From Pyrocephalus nanus (taxonomy: Eukaryota > Chordata > Aves > Passeriformes > Tyrannidae): DNA of 64,000 bases. The DNA is taken from the NCBI GenBank assembly GCA_038380795.1, contig CM076263.1:7492709-7556708 (forward strand), in the 5' to 3' direction. Within the stretch, counting starts at the first letter, position 1. Each line of letters starts with the position of its first letter. A program made the position numbers and the translations under genes. Shown here piece by piece: positions 1-12,629 of the stretch. Below the pieces are notes generated by a model. That model did no database searches. It worked only from the letters and a program-made list of their open reading frames with translations, and was not told the origin of the DNA.

Positions 1-1018
1 CCTCCTTAAAACAGACTACATGCTTGGAAACAGGAGATGTGTAATAGGCAAAGGCATTAATTTTTGCCCTTGATTGCATTTATTCATAAAAATATCACTC
101 TATCATTTTCCCACCCTCCCTTCCCATTCAGTCAATTACTAACCAAGCCCCACCGACAGGAAACAAGATCTTATCATGAAAAGTAGCAGTCACAGCTGAG
201 TAAGACTTGCCTTGGAAATGGAAAGATGAAGCCAAATCAGGAAAAAGAAAAATAAATTGTTACCAGTAGGCTTGAGACAAAAGTTTAGGCTGTGGTTACA
301 AACTCTTCTCATGGTGGGAAGTATTTGCATGCAGGCATTTCTTTGAACCATCACAAAGATGCAGCAGCTCTGTTTATGCCGGAGGTCTTTGAAGTTTGAA
401 GATCCAGACAACCTCTTTTACCAATTTTTCTTAAGTTGAAGTGATCTGGAGCTGAATGAACTCTCCTTACAATTTTTGGCATCCTATCTCTGAGATTTGT
501 GATGTCACTCTGTCGACGCCATTCTTTTCTGTTGCAGGATTTTTCCCATGTATGCAAAGCATGCATCATTTCTAACGAGCCCAGGTGTTGTGTCCTTCTT
601 GGTGCCAGTGTCTGCCTCCTCTTTCCAGTCCCTTACTGTGAAGCATGACACATTGCATATGGAAGAACCCGGAAAGCCATGCCCTGCAGCACCAAGAGAC
701 ATGATCCCAGCTTTCCAAATGATGCTCATCTTTCCCATCATTTTCCAACCCAACATTATTCATTGTGTGATAAGTATCATACAATAAAGGTATTCCTAAG
801 TGAGTGTGACATACAGCACAAAGAAGAGCATGTTTGCTCAAAGCCTGCATTGGTTTGGGCAGATTTTTTAATCAACAGTCACTTTGAGAAAGCAAAATCT
901 GTTGTTGGGTCGTGTCTGGTTCTTCTTTTCATTTCCTTACACACATTTATGAAGGAATGTGTCCATTGCCCAAGGTAAGGCAGGCCCCTGGGCAAAACAA
1001 CTGTTTAAGTCACAATAC
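1..1018. other. Intergenic, nothing recognised
   Basis: Short open frames on both strands have no familiar domain and no consistent splice context. No repeat was recognised by eye. Confidence 0.5.
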
Positions 1019-1297
1019 TGTAGGATGTTTCAAACAGAAAGTGTAGGATGTTTCAAACAGAAAGAAAGTAGGTTTAGATTCGATATCAGGAAAAAATTCT
1101 TTACTGTGAGGCTGGTGAGACACTGAAACAGGTTGCCTGGAGAAGCTGTGGATGCCCTATCCCTGGAAGTGTTCAAGGTCAGGCTGGGTGGAGCTTTGAG
1201 AAACCTGGTTTAGTGAAAGGTATCCCTGCACATAGCAGGGGGTTGGAATTAAATGATCTTTAGGTCTCTTCCAACCCAGACCATTCTGTAATTCTTT
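1019..1297 (+). mobile_element. CR1 LINE 3' fragment
   Basis: From about 1067 the sequence follows the avian CR1 3' region: TTTAGATTCGATATCAGG, then the TGGATGCCCTATCCCTGGAA stretch, then the end TTCCAACCCAGACCATTCTG. The 5' end is truncated and starts in a perfect 23-bp tandem duplication (1019-1041 and 1042-1064) that itself resembles CR1. Confidence 0.85.
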
Positions 1298-1734
1298 GTT
1301 CAAATATTACAGCGAATATCAGATAATTATTCAGAAACAGGAAACAATGAATGGCAGGGGGAGAGATCCAAGGAAACCTCCACAGCTCTCAGCATAGAGA
1401 CACCTGTGATAGCTCAGCAGGAGCTGATGCAGCACCATGTGGAGGAATCAGGTCCCATGAGCAGGTTGGGTATGGGGTGCCTCTAGGATCCACAGCAAAG
1501 GGTGCTAGAGGCACCCCATACAAACACAGCTGCCTCCCATCTCGCTGCACCAGTGATTGAAGGGGGCAGAAAGCAGTAGCAGCTGCTGGCAGCCGGCATC
1601 CAGAGCTGTCTATGCAACAAGACAAATGACTTTGACAATGCTTATTCTCAGATGGACAGACTGGAAAGAACAAGGTACAAAGAACCAGGTCACCTCAGCA
1701 ACCTTGCAAGGGAGAATCAAATTGTTCCATGGAT

Positions 1735-2269
1735 GTTCCATGACTTGCACCTTGAATCCTGCATTCAGTTTCAGGCCTCTCATTACAAGAAAGACAGTGA
1801 GGTGCTGAAGCATTTCCAAAGAAGGGCAGCAGAGCTGGGGAAGGGTCTGGAGCACAAGTCTGAGGAGAAGCAGCTGAGGGAGCTGGGGATGCTTAACCTG
1901 GAGAAAAGGAGGCTCAGGGGTGACCTTATCACTCTCTACAACTGCCTGAAAGGAGGGTGTAGCCAGGTGGGAGTTAGTCCCTCCTGCCATGTAACAAGCA
2001 ATAGGATGGGGAAAAGGCCTCGACTTATGCCAGGAGAGGTTTAGCTTGGGCATAAGGAAAAATTTCTTCACTGAAAAGAGTTGAAAAGCAGGGTTGTAGA
2101 GGCTGCCCAGAGAAGTGTTGGAGTCACCATCCCTGGAGGTCCTCAAAAAACATGTGGATGACACCTGAGGGCATGGTTTAGTGGGGAACGTGGTGGTGGT
2201 GCTGGGTTGACAGTTGGATGTGATGATCTTGGAGGTCTTTTCCAACCTTGGTGATCCTATAATTCTATG
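1735..2269 (+). mobile_element. CR1 LINE 3' fragment
   Basis: Contains the CR1 series of landmarks: an equivalent of CAGTTTTGGGCCCCTCACTA near 1770, GGAGAAAAGGAGGCTCAGGG near 1900, CCATCCCTGGAGGTCCTCAA near 2130, and the tail TCTTTTCCAACCTTGGTGAT at the end. It is a longer, differently diverged copy than the one at 1019. Confidence 0.88.
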
Positions 2270-2682
2270 TCATGCTCTTGCCCACTCAGCCAAAAAGTAT
2301 GTGAACCAGGGTTTTTCACTCACTAACACCCTGGCTGTGCAGATAAAAACCATTCTGGCAGGGAGCTCCCTCCAGGATGATGTATGACAATAAATGCATT
2401 TACACACATAGGCACTCACTCTGCTACACCAACCAAAAAGCAACTGGTTGTAAGTCAAGAGACAAGGCTACAGACATCCTGGGGTCCTTTGCAAACTCTT
2501 TGTTTATATGAAATCAAAGTTTTACAGCAAGAATATCCCCCAATAAAAACTTCCTTAACTTACCAGTGACACAGATGCAGACAAAATTGCCCCCAAATGC
2601 GGTCTGTAATTGGTCTTTCCCACTTCTTCAAACCTGGGATATTATGAACATACCTGATAGGGATGATATACTGACAAATGGA

Positions 2683-2699
2683 GGGGGGGGGGGGGGGGG
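2683..2699 (+). repeat. Homopolymer G17
   Basis: Seventeen consecutive G with flanking A. It can form a G-quadruplex, and length errors are common in such tracts. Confidence 0.95.
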
Positions 2700-3904
2700 A
2701 GCTGTGTCTTTTAGGCCTCAGGGAATCATCTGGGAAACCACGAAGTTTTAATGAGCCTGCCCCAGAGACATTAGGTTTTATGGAAACAGATTAAAAGAGT
2801 TTTACATAACAACTTCATCATGCAGTATAATGAGAAAATAAAAAATATTGCTATAGAGATAAGACATGGGAAATTCCAGTGCTAGAGATATGTATGGAAA
2901 TGATAACTAGGTGGATACAGAATGAAAATGAAAACAAATGTGAAAGTCGAAAGACAGATATTTAAAAGAGGAATTATAAGATTATTAAAAGACTAGGGCA
3001 GACCCATATCAGAGCAAAATCCCAAACGTTGTGTTTTTCAAGAAAGTGTTTGTCATTTTTATGTTTTATCTTTTGTATGAACATAGTATGAAAGATTAAG
3101 GAGTACTGGGTCTAGATTTCTGCATTTTCTTAAAGTATCTGTATCTCAGTATGAGGAATGCCAAAATTACATGGCATTGATTGCATGGAAAACCTTAAAG
3201 TGAGGGTCACCTCACCTTAGATTGCAGGGCAAAAGGGGTTGCAAATAAAGATGAAAGTGGAGGTAAAGCTGAGGCTTAGGGAAAGACTGACACACCATTC
3301 TTATCACATATCCCAAGACCAAATGGAGAAATAAAACAAGCATAGACTGCACACCCCAGCATTGGGATCTGGACTGCCAAACTCTGACAGTTTTGTGGCT
3401 GAAGATCAAGAGAAATGCTCAGTTTTGTGGCAGCATTGTGTCAAAGAGTGTACAGGACCCCCAGCAGAGCTGTTGAGATGGGGCTCAGCCTGCTGCACAC
3501 TCCCTTCGAGACGCCGTGCAAAGCTGCTCTTAGGGGTTCACTACAGCTCCTGTGCCAGGCCTAACATGAGGATTTTTCAGATACTGTGGAGCATTTCAAA
3601 TGGTGACTAAACGCATTTGACTGCCTGTATTGCAGTCTTAGCCGAGGGGCCTGTGCATTGCGTTATCCTGACAATATTCCCCATATCAGGTGATAAAGCC
3701 ATAAACTCACCATTTCATGTGGCATTCTGGTAGTGCTTTGCATTACACAATCCCTAGGGAAATATAACTGCGTCGGATCCAGTTATGCCAGCACTGTACA
3801 TCTGCACAGAAAGAGGCAACACACATCCTTAGTGCTTTTAGTGAAGAGACCTGAACACAGGTGAGCTGAGTAACTTCCTCACAGCCTCACAGACAGCATG
3901 GGTG

Positions 3905-3914
3905 CCCCCCCCCC
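3905..3914 (+). repeat. Homopolymer C10
   Basis: Ten consecutive C, read directly. Confidence 0.95.
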
Positions 3915-6447
3915 AGAACTGATCCTGCAAAGGACCTGCTGCTTGGACTTGCATCACTCATTCCCCATGACAATCCCATTGTGGTGATAACCCCATGTGG
4001 CAGGGTTAGAGACAGTAAGTCCCAACCACTGAAAACAAAGCTTACGTGAGGCAAGACGAGCAGCGTCAAATGAGGTTTGCTCCAGCTACTCCTGCTATAC
4101 CACCCGTAGCTCAGGGAGTAGCTTTTGTGTTTCACACAGGTTTGCATCCATCAAGATCTGCTACTTATGAACTGGGGGAAAAGAGCTGTGGGAATGCAGG
4201 TCTTGACCTGCCTTTTGTCTGTGCCAAGGAATAGATATTTCCTGCCATACTGGCCTGTCAGAGTGGAATTGTTCTTGAAGATGAAGAAGCACAAAGCCAG
4301 TGTTCTCTCTGTATGCATCCAAGGGTCTCCTAGTGCCAGAAAAAGAAGCTGCAGCCATGTGAAGCAAAGCTGTGGTGCAACGTAAGTTGACACTGCTGAC
4401 AGAAATGTATTCCAAGGATTAGCTCTGACCTGGCAGGCTTTGTTCTGGATTAGACCCAGCACAGACTGTACCATGCTGTCTCTAGGTCAAATTACGTGTC
4501 ATTTGAGTGCACTAAGCCCATATGGTATCTCACCATGGCAGTTAACCACTTCCTTCTCCCATATTGTCTGCTCTGTGTGTTCTCCTCCTTCGCCTCCTAC
4601 TTCCTCCTCCTTCTTCTCTCTTGCACTACCACCAGTGCTCCCTGAAAAGGCAGCTCAGGGAGTGGATCCACCTAACACTCACCCATCAATGAAGTGGGTG
4701 ATGTGGTAAGGCCATGTGGCCATGCTGGCAGGGACAAGGTGGCAGCAGTCCACATTTGGCTTTACTGACATTGGTAGGGAACCCCACACTAACTCTGTCT
4801 TCAGGATAGTGCATACGCTGGGTCAAGCATGTATAAAAACACACTTGCTGCCTAAAGTCTGTGTTATGCATCTTGGCCAATTGAGTTTAAATTTATTAAG
4901 GATTCAAACCCGTTTTGGTTCTAATCCATGCTGTAACATGAACCAGCAACAGACAGACATCCATCAGTCATGCAGCCACTGGCTTTTATTGTTGGGACCT
5001 CTTGCAGGATCCCAGGTTCATTCTTTGGGATGGGGATACATCCCCATCACGGACAAAGCAACTCCGTGGACCTCCTGCAAGGGAAGTTTAAAAATTAATT
5101 CTTCATCATATGGGGCTGAACTGAAGTCACTCAATACTTGGAAACTCAAACTCTTAGGACATCCTCATTCCAGGAATAATCTAGTAATTCCCATTTCCTA
5201 GACCTTCCTTTGCCCCAGGCTGTCCAGAGTTTGGCTTTCTATACATTCTGAGCTAATGACACTTGAGCTTGTCACCAATAACACAATGTGCCTACAACAC
5301 GGGATCCCTTCCTGTGCTGGGCTGGCTGGGCTGGCATTCACACTAAGAGGAAAAAGGCTCTTCCTTCTCCTTTTTCTGCACTCTATGGACCCATTGTGCC
5401 ACTGCCAAAGAAAACTGCTTCTTCCTCTTACAGTCTGCAGACAGAGGTCCCACAAGAAGGATAAAGAAAACCTGCATAAACCAAAGCCAGGATTAAAACA
5501 CAGTAGTTCTGGACAGGCCAGCGCCTGCTGATCCAAAATGCCTTTGGCCCCAAAGGAAATGTCTAATTATTGCCAGCAGGAGGAAGGTTTGTGCATGGGT
5601 TGTATGTGGTCTCTGCCAAGGTTACAGTTGGCAAGAGCAGACTTTGCCAATAGCAGCCTGCTGGCAAAGCCCCATGTTTTCCACTGCCTAGAAGCATATG
5701 TCTTTCCTCATTTCAGAGATATCTTCCACCACCTGTGGGCTGTTCCTGCCAGTTCAAAAGACCCCATCCTGGCACACTAACCCCTTCAGAGTTAGCCTTC
5801 TCATCCACTAGAAAAGGGAGCTGAGTCCCTTATGCAATATTTAACAAACACTCAAAACCAGAGATGTTTTTTGTCCCCTTTCGGCCTAGAGCATGGATGC
5901 AAGACACAGCTAGCCCAGAACTTTAACAAGACATCACCAAGATGAATCATTACTAGCAAGTTATGTGATTACTTAACATTCTGTACGCATAACTGGATGA
6001 TGTGAGCTCTCTCCCCTCTCCTCTTTCTCCTTTGTCCAATCCCCACAATTATCCTCATCTGCTGAAGCCAAGATCCTTTCAATACCTCCAGCTTGCCAGG
6101 GAGAGCTGCCCCAGCTTGCTATTTGAATTATAACACACCCTCTAAAAAAGTTTCTGGCTCATAATTCAGTTATGTGAGAATATCCCTTAAGTGCATAACA
6201 AGGAAAGCACAATTGGATGAGTAACTGATTTAGTTCAGATTGAAATGGAAAAATCTAGTCAGCCCCAGCCTTAGTTTTCTCCTCATGTACTTGCACAGGT
6301 CTGTTCCTGGAACTCAGGGAGGAACTGAGGGCTCTGGGCTAACTTCCCTGCCAAGGTTGCCTACCTCAGAGACACCATCTGGGATTCACAAGCAGCTGTT
6401 CTCTTACTGCTAACATAGAGTTGGGAGAGGGAATCCCAGGGCTGCAC

Positions 6448-6524
6448 AGATGGAAGGGACATTGGGGGTTAGAACTAGATAATCTTTAGAGTCCCTTTCA
6501 ACCTGAACAATTCCATGATTCTGT
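6448..6524 (+). mobile_element. CR1 LINE extreme 3' end
   Basis: GATGGAAGGGACATTGGGGG, then AACTAGATAATCTTTAGAG and CCATGATTCTG match the last about 75 nt of avian CR1. It directly abuts another CR1 in the same orientation. Confidence 0.7.
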
Positions 6525-6820
6525 GGAGGGAGACAGACTATTTTCAAGATCATGTAGTGACAGGACAAGGGGAAATGGCTTCAAACTGAAAGAGGGTAAG
6601 TTTAGATCAGATATTAAGAGAAAATTCTTTGCTGTGAGGGTGGTGAGACACTGGCACAGGTTCCCCAGAGAAGTTGTGGATGTCACATCCCTAGAAGTGT
6701 TTAAGGCCAGGTTGGTTGGGGCTCTGAGGAATCTAATCTAATAAAAGGTGTCGCTGACCATGGAATGGGGATTTGACCTTTAGGGACCCTTCCAATCCAA
6801 ATCTTTCTTTGATTCTATGC
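6525..6820 (+). mobile_element. CR1 LINE 3' fragment
   Basis: Matches the CR1 3' region: AGTGACAGGACAAGGGGAAA, then GGTGGTGAGACACTGGCACA, AAGTGTTTAAGGCCAGGTTG and the tail ending in GATTCTATG. It is 5' truncated at the end of the preceding CR1 piece. Confidence 0.87.
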
Positions 6821-8739
6821 TTTTTCTTCCTGGGGTCTTATCTGAAAGGCTCTTCTGCAGTGGGATGATGCTCAGACACTCAGAACTTGACAGTAAACTG
6901 TAAGATTGGGATTAGCCCCAAGACACAGCTTAAATGTGATTTTTGGAAAGGAGAGGAGATTCCTGTCAACTGGAGAAACAGGTGACCAGCTGGAAGCCAG
7001 GTGCCTCCCAGAGGATGAAACTGGAGTATGGCAGGACAGCAAGGAAGCTGATACCCACAAATTTTTGTTCAGGAAAGGAATTGTAGAGGTTCAGCTTTTC
7101 AAAACAAAGATAAGTGCAGGTAAGCTGCATCCCTCTGTGCCTCCACGTAGCACCCAGAGTAGCGAAAAGCAAACATGGGTACCCAGTATAAAGCTGCTGT
7201 CACTTCTTGTCCTGCCTTGTCCTATCTGGGGCTGTAGGACTTCTGACAAATCTTTCACATACAGCACCTGCCACAAAGGAACCTGGAGCCAGCAAGGCTG
7301 TCAGAGTTCTACTAAGTAAACTAATAAACTCAGCAGATATAATCTCAAAGAACGCAGAGCAGAAAAAACAAACCTCTGCCAGGGCAGGAACCTTGTCTTC
7401 AGCACTTCAAGGGAGATTTTCAGCAAAACCAACCCATTTCAGTTTGCTTCCTATGTGTGGAGGAAAGATTGTACAGGAATGTGAAATACAGTAAGAAGAG
7501 TCAGCTTAGCCATGTCCAAAACAGACAGATCTCTTTGTCCCACTGACACGCCTATCTCCAGCTATCCTAGCAGTATTTCTGGTTTTCCTCTGCAGAAAAC
7601 ATGTTTAAGTATTGCACACAGATGGACACAAGATGTAAATGGTGTCAGCTCTGAATGCAGAGCTTACACCAGTAACCACATTGCAAAAGTCATATGCTCA
7701 CGGTACTGCTGCCCTCCTACCACTGGTGGCAAGTAGGATGCCTTCCTTTTTCCACAGGAGAGAAAGCAAGGACATGAAAACAAAAGTCCATGATCCGTGT
7801 AACACCTACTAACCAGGTCTGGGGAAGACATGAGGTTTATTAAGAGTTTTGCAGGAAGAATTGGTGGCATCCCTCATGGCACCATCCACAGTGTCATCCT
7901 TCATGGCATCACCCTTCTAGAAGCAGCACAAACCAAGGTGTCTTTTCATATGTTCACACAGGCACAGCTGAAACTGACAAACTGGCTCAGGACTTCCTGG
8001 GGCAGGGGAGGAGGGCTTTTCCCCAAACATTGATTCTCAATGCATTTCCATCCCTGTTTCTTAATGTTCTTTCTTTGCACTCTTGATTCCCAGCAGTCAT
8101 CTACCCGGGGGCATTCATTTGAGTGTTGCCACTCTATTAAATATGAATTGAATTAGGCAGGAGGCAATTATCTGTGTTGGAACTTTCCCAGGGTATCAGA
8201 GCTGAGATCCTCAGCAATATCTGATGAGATATTTACAGACCACAAGCAATACAGGCATTATTTAAAATGATGGTGCTTCCCACACTGCTCCTTAATATGT
8301 TTTCAGGACACTGGGCTTCAGAATAAGTCTCAGAGAGAGGAGTTAAATCACACCTCTCTTCACAAAGGGTTTTCCTTTGAGATCTCCTTGAGTGCAGGTC
8401 TGCTGCTATAGCTTTTGTTATTCACAGATGGTTGAAGAACAGTCCTTTGGCATAAGCCATGTTTTGTGTGCAAACTAAGCACTGATGTTACCAGGTTGCT
8501 GAGTGGGGAAGGGTCCATCATCAGTGCAGGTACTGGTGATGGGTTCTCCTGCCCTACCCTGACCTGACTGTCATATCTTACCATATTTGTTAACGCCAGA
8601 CTGATAATGAGCCAACAATGTGCTCCCACAGCAAATTGGGCAAACCACATATTAGGCTACATTAGGACCATGGTGGCAAGCAGACCAAGAGCGTTACTTT
8701 CTCCACTGCTGGGCCCACAGTTCAATACGGCTATCAAGA
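6821..8739. other. Intergenic, nothing recognised
   Basis: No gene or repeat was recognised. 8090-8300 is AT-rich with several ATTTAAA/TTAAAT words and could hold regulatory sequence, but there is no direct evidence. Confidence 0.45.
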
Positions 8740-9000
8740 AAAGGAAAGAAACTAGAAAAGAAACTAAAAATAGGAGCAGAGCAGGGCTACCAAGATCGAG
8801 AGACATGCCCTACAAACGGAGTCTAGGGAGGTGGAGTTGGTTGGTCTGGTGAAGAGGATTCTGAAGGGAGATCTAACAGAAGACAAAAACTGGTTGAATT
8901 ACAGCAGCAGAGCTCTTCTCAGCAGGGGCAGGTGGCACAACAAAGAGCAACAAACTGAAGTTTCAGAGGTCCACAGTGGGCATGAGGAAAAGCTTTTTAG
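8740..9000 (+). mobile_element. Diverged CR1 LINE fragment
   Basis: Around 8910-9000 the order GCAGAGCTCTTCTCAGCAGG, GGCACAACAAAGAGCAACAA, then ATGAGGAAAAGCTTTTTAG follows a CR1 subfamily 3' region. The expected continuation is missing: the sequence changes at about 9000, where an LTR-like block starts. Confidence 0.6.
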
Positions 9001-9693
9001 CTGGTGCTGCAAAAACATAACTAGAGGTCCGACACTAGATGCACAAATAGTCAAGTCATGTGCAAAAATAGTCCAGTCACATTCAAAAGAGTCATCTGGA
9101 TTCACAAATAGCACTTTTTATTGAATGCAACATATAATGTTTTTTGGGATTGCCCGTGATAATGCAGTAACTGCAGAGTAGCTATAAAGAGCACCAAAAA
9201 TATGATAGCAATCACAAGTTTGATATCCTGGGTTAACACTCAGCATAGCTGAGAATTCAAGGCTTATCAAAAGGTGTTCCTTCTGGGGAGGGTGAAGAGG
9301 ATAAGCTCACCAATCTCTCCCTGCAATTTTGAGTCAAATTCTCTCCCCCATTGAGATGCAGAATTGGGGTACTTTTTATACCTTAATAACCATTATTGTG
9401 TAAAGTTCTGTGGGTGGGACTGTGGTCAAATCTTCTGTCCTTTGTGGGCTTGTTGTACGGAATATTTCTTGGTAGGAGGTGTACTTGGTTTGTACATCTG
9501 TGGGTATTGGGTAGAAGAACAAGACCACCGTGCCTCGCTCCATGTTCCCTCCCCCAGTGCTGTGGCAACACAAACCACAAGACCTCCACCCTGTTTGCAT
9601 GCTTACACCCATGGCATATTGAGCTTTGCATTTTCTTCACTATTTCATGCTTACAGCATCTGGGATGAAGGACCAGCCCTCAGAGCTTTCTAG
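9001..9693 (-). mobile_element. Possible solo LTR of an endogenous retrovirus
   Basis: On the minus strand there is TATAAAAAGT (9380-9371) and CAATAAAAAG (AATAAA at 9123-9118), about 250 nt apart, the order expected for U3-R-U5. The block starts where a CR1 copy breaks off, and near-identical 10-mers (AGCTTTTTAG at 8991-9000, AGCTTTCTAG at 9684-9693) flank it, which could be an old target-site duplication. Four imperfect copies of a unit of about 20 bp (ACAAATAGTCAAG-like) lie at 9038-9115. Termini and family were not settled. Confidence 0.35.
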
Positions 9694-12629
9694 GACACAG
9701 GTAAATCAAACCCAAGGCTTTTGTGGCCAAGTGTTGGAGATAGCCCAGGTAGTCAGAGTAGGAAACAGAAGTGCAGATCTCTGAAGATGCCTTCAGAACA
9801 AAGCTCCTGGCTACAGTCCTCCCATCAGCTTTGCCAGCTTTTTATGTGGGTACACAGGCATTCAGTGAATTGCTTTAGTGGAAAAATAAGCCAGAATATT
9901 ATGATCCGTTTCAGGCAGATACATTCTAGAAGTTCCCATGACAGCCTGAAAACACTGATGAGTGGTTTGTGACAGTGTCCAAGTTGCCAGCACTACCAAA
10001 AAAAATGTATGCAGGATCACTGGTAATCTCAGATAACATTTATTTCATGGTAGTTTATATTTTGGGATTATCAGAGCTCGGTAGCTTCCTATCTGAAGCA
10101 GTCTCCTGTGCCTGTTGAATATGAACAGAGGACTCCAGCCACCAAAACCAGTCACCATCTGCCAAATCATCCTTGACTTACCAGTTGTCAGTCTCAATCC
10201 AGAGCCTGTAATGAGCCACGTGTGCGAATGCAGGTAGGAGAGCAAAAGTCCAGCCTCACCTTGGGATAACAACTGAGGGCAAGTAATTTCGCAGGGAACA
10301 TCCTGCCTCCTAATCAAGTCAGTAACGAAAGAGCTCGTTTGTGGGGAGAGGAGGCAAGATTTTAATCTGAACTGAGCTTCACAACGAGTTCCCATGCAAA
10401 AGGAAGGTAAATACTGAAATGTGCATTTGCTCCCATGAAGTACAATTTAAGGCTGCAGAGTTTGCACACAGAAAATACAGCAGGACAACTAGAGAAAGGG
10501 GTTCTCTGGGCTGGCTGTGTGATGCACAGAGAGAGAGGTCATGCAGGCCAGCTTCAGGATGACTAGTACAAAATGTGGTTTTCTTTTATTCATCTCTTCT
10601 TCCAGCATAATAAGGCCTTCTGCTTGGTTTGCTTTCATATACAAACTCTTTGTTTACTTTTGTTCAGCTTGGCTGGCATTGCAGTTCTCAACAAATCAAT
10701 TCCCAATGGGTGCAATAATGTTTTCTCCAGCTCATGATATTACAATACTCCAGGGAACTAAAGGGCCATAAACTGTATGTTACTCATCTTCATGGACCAC
10801 ACTGGGGCAGGTGTTGGAAAGGGCATGTGAGAAATAAGGCTTTTCCAGGAAGGTTCATTGCCGTGCAGCAGGACAGTGGGAAGAACCTCTGAGTTCCCCC
10901 ATGAGGGCTGTACTGTGGGTCTTATTACAGTGCCCGTGACCTGCAGTCATTCTGGCTGCCTCTGTAACATCACTGAGGTCTCACATTCTTCCTTAGTTTA
11001 AGCCAATTGCACTTCTTTTTTCCTCTTTTTGAATAATAGCATTGTCTAATCCAGGAACAGAGGGTCATCTTTAAGTGTTGTGAATTCATCTCTGAAGAGT
11101 TGGTGACAAATGTCTTTGCAGATGGGACAGGCTGAGGACACACAGTCATTGCAGCTCCCTACAAGTCACTAAGCCATAATACCTTGGTTGCTACTGTTCA
11201 TGTGCCCATAGTCCAGGGTGTACCAAGAGGGAAAGGAGAATCAGGAAATCCAAATTCCCATCAGGTCCCATGTGTGCAACCAGACCAGAAGCATAAGCCA
11301 GCCTTGACAGGAATCAAGACGAAGCTTGAGCACAAAGCTGGAAGGATCTATCAGACATTGGGTTGATGGGGAGTTTCGGGGTTGATGGGGAGCTGTATCA
11401 CCAGGATGTGTGAGCACTTCCTTCAGTTGGTCAAATCCAATGTGGAATACTATCACTGGTTTCCACAAACCTGGGTAGTCATCCCAACTTGGGTAGTCCA
11501 GGTATCCCGGTTTTCAAATATGTACCTCCATAGCGAGGAAGAAATACATAAACACTATAAGAATAGTCAAGGGAAAAAGGCTCTGGTGGAAATAGAGGCT
11601 AACAGCACAGTCAGTCAGTGTTTTTATTTAAATAGCTTTTCAGCCAAACAAGGCTTTTTTAGGAAATGGTAAAATTCTGGAAAAAGCTTAACTACTCCCA
11701 CATCTCTGGAGCTCAGTGCAGAGGGAGCTGGGTGATGGTCTGCAGGAACAGTCACTTTAGGGAAACCATAATCTCCTGCTAGCTTGCAGGTCAGGAACAT
11801 ATAGTTTCCCACAAAGCCATGCTGAAAGTAGTGCCGCCTTGGACACTGACAGGCTGGAAGACACAACATGAGTCACTCCATAGCTGTCTCTGTTTCAGGC
11901 TCTGTATGTCACATTCATTTTCTACAAGATACTGGAACTGTGATAGATAAAACATGTTTGAGAGCCAGATACAGACCTATTCCTATAGGAAACCTGTCCA
12001 GTCCCAAAGGCAAAGAATAAGAAGAGAGATTAAGTAAGAAAAAAAAAAAAAAAAAAGAGGAAAAATGGAAGGTGAGGGGGAAGACAGTGTTGAAAAAAAA
12101 TTTGGTGGCCATGTTGCTCAGTGTGTGCAGGGTGAGCTCCAGGGACAGAAGTCTGAGCCCAAGTCCCAGGCAAGAGGATGTGAACTGCAGACCCTTTGCA
12201 CAACAAAGGACAGGGGAACCTGTAGCTTGAGGGGGTGACTGGGCACACAGAGACACAGCAGGAGCCGATGACTCCAGACTTTCCCAATGACTCCAGACAT
12301 TCCTGTCATTAGACTGTAAGGGTGTAAAAGCCCAGGGGTTCTTCTGCTCAGGGTCCCTCCTCAGAAGCACCAGCTCAACCTGTTGTTCTGTTATTGTGCT
12401 ATGATTAAAGTATTTCAAGGATTCAGAGATGTGAGACTCTGCTATGGGAAACCTGGGGTCGAGCTGGTACGAAAACCTTGTCTGACTGTGTGAGTGTGGG
12501 GTGTGTAACTGGGAAGAGGCCTTGATCCCAGCTCAGGTGGTGAGAGTGTGACTGCCAGCATGGGTCCTGGATGGTTTGACAGGGAAGTTTCCTTAACAGT
12601 AGTTGTCACTTCACATCAGAAAACCAGAT
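9694..12629. other. Intergenic, nothing recognised
   Basis: No gene or clear transposon was recognised. There is an A18 run at 12039-12056 and an imperfect 19-bp tandem duplication at 12268-12305. Confidence 0.45.
12039..12056 (+). repeat. Homopolymer A18
   Basis: Eighteen consecutive A, read directly. Confidence 0.95.

Larger units (their letters stand above)
2270..6447. other. Intergenic, low-complexity tracts only
   Basis: No gene or clear transposon was recognised. It holds a G17 run (2683-2699) and a C10 run (3905-3914). Open frames here are short and have no family resemblance. Confidence 0.5.

Noticed and set aside
1610..2245. 211-codon minus-strand open frame
   Set aside because: Lies antisense over a CR1 fragment and has no domain.
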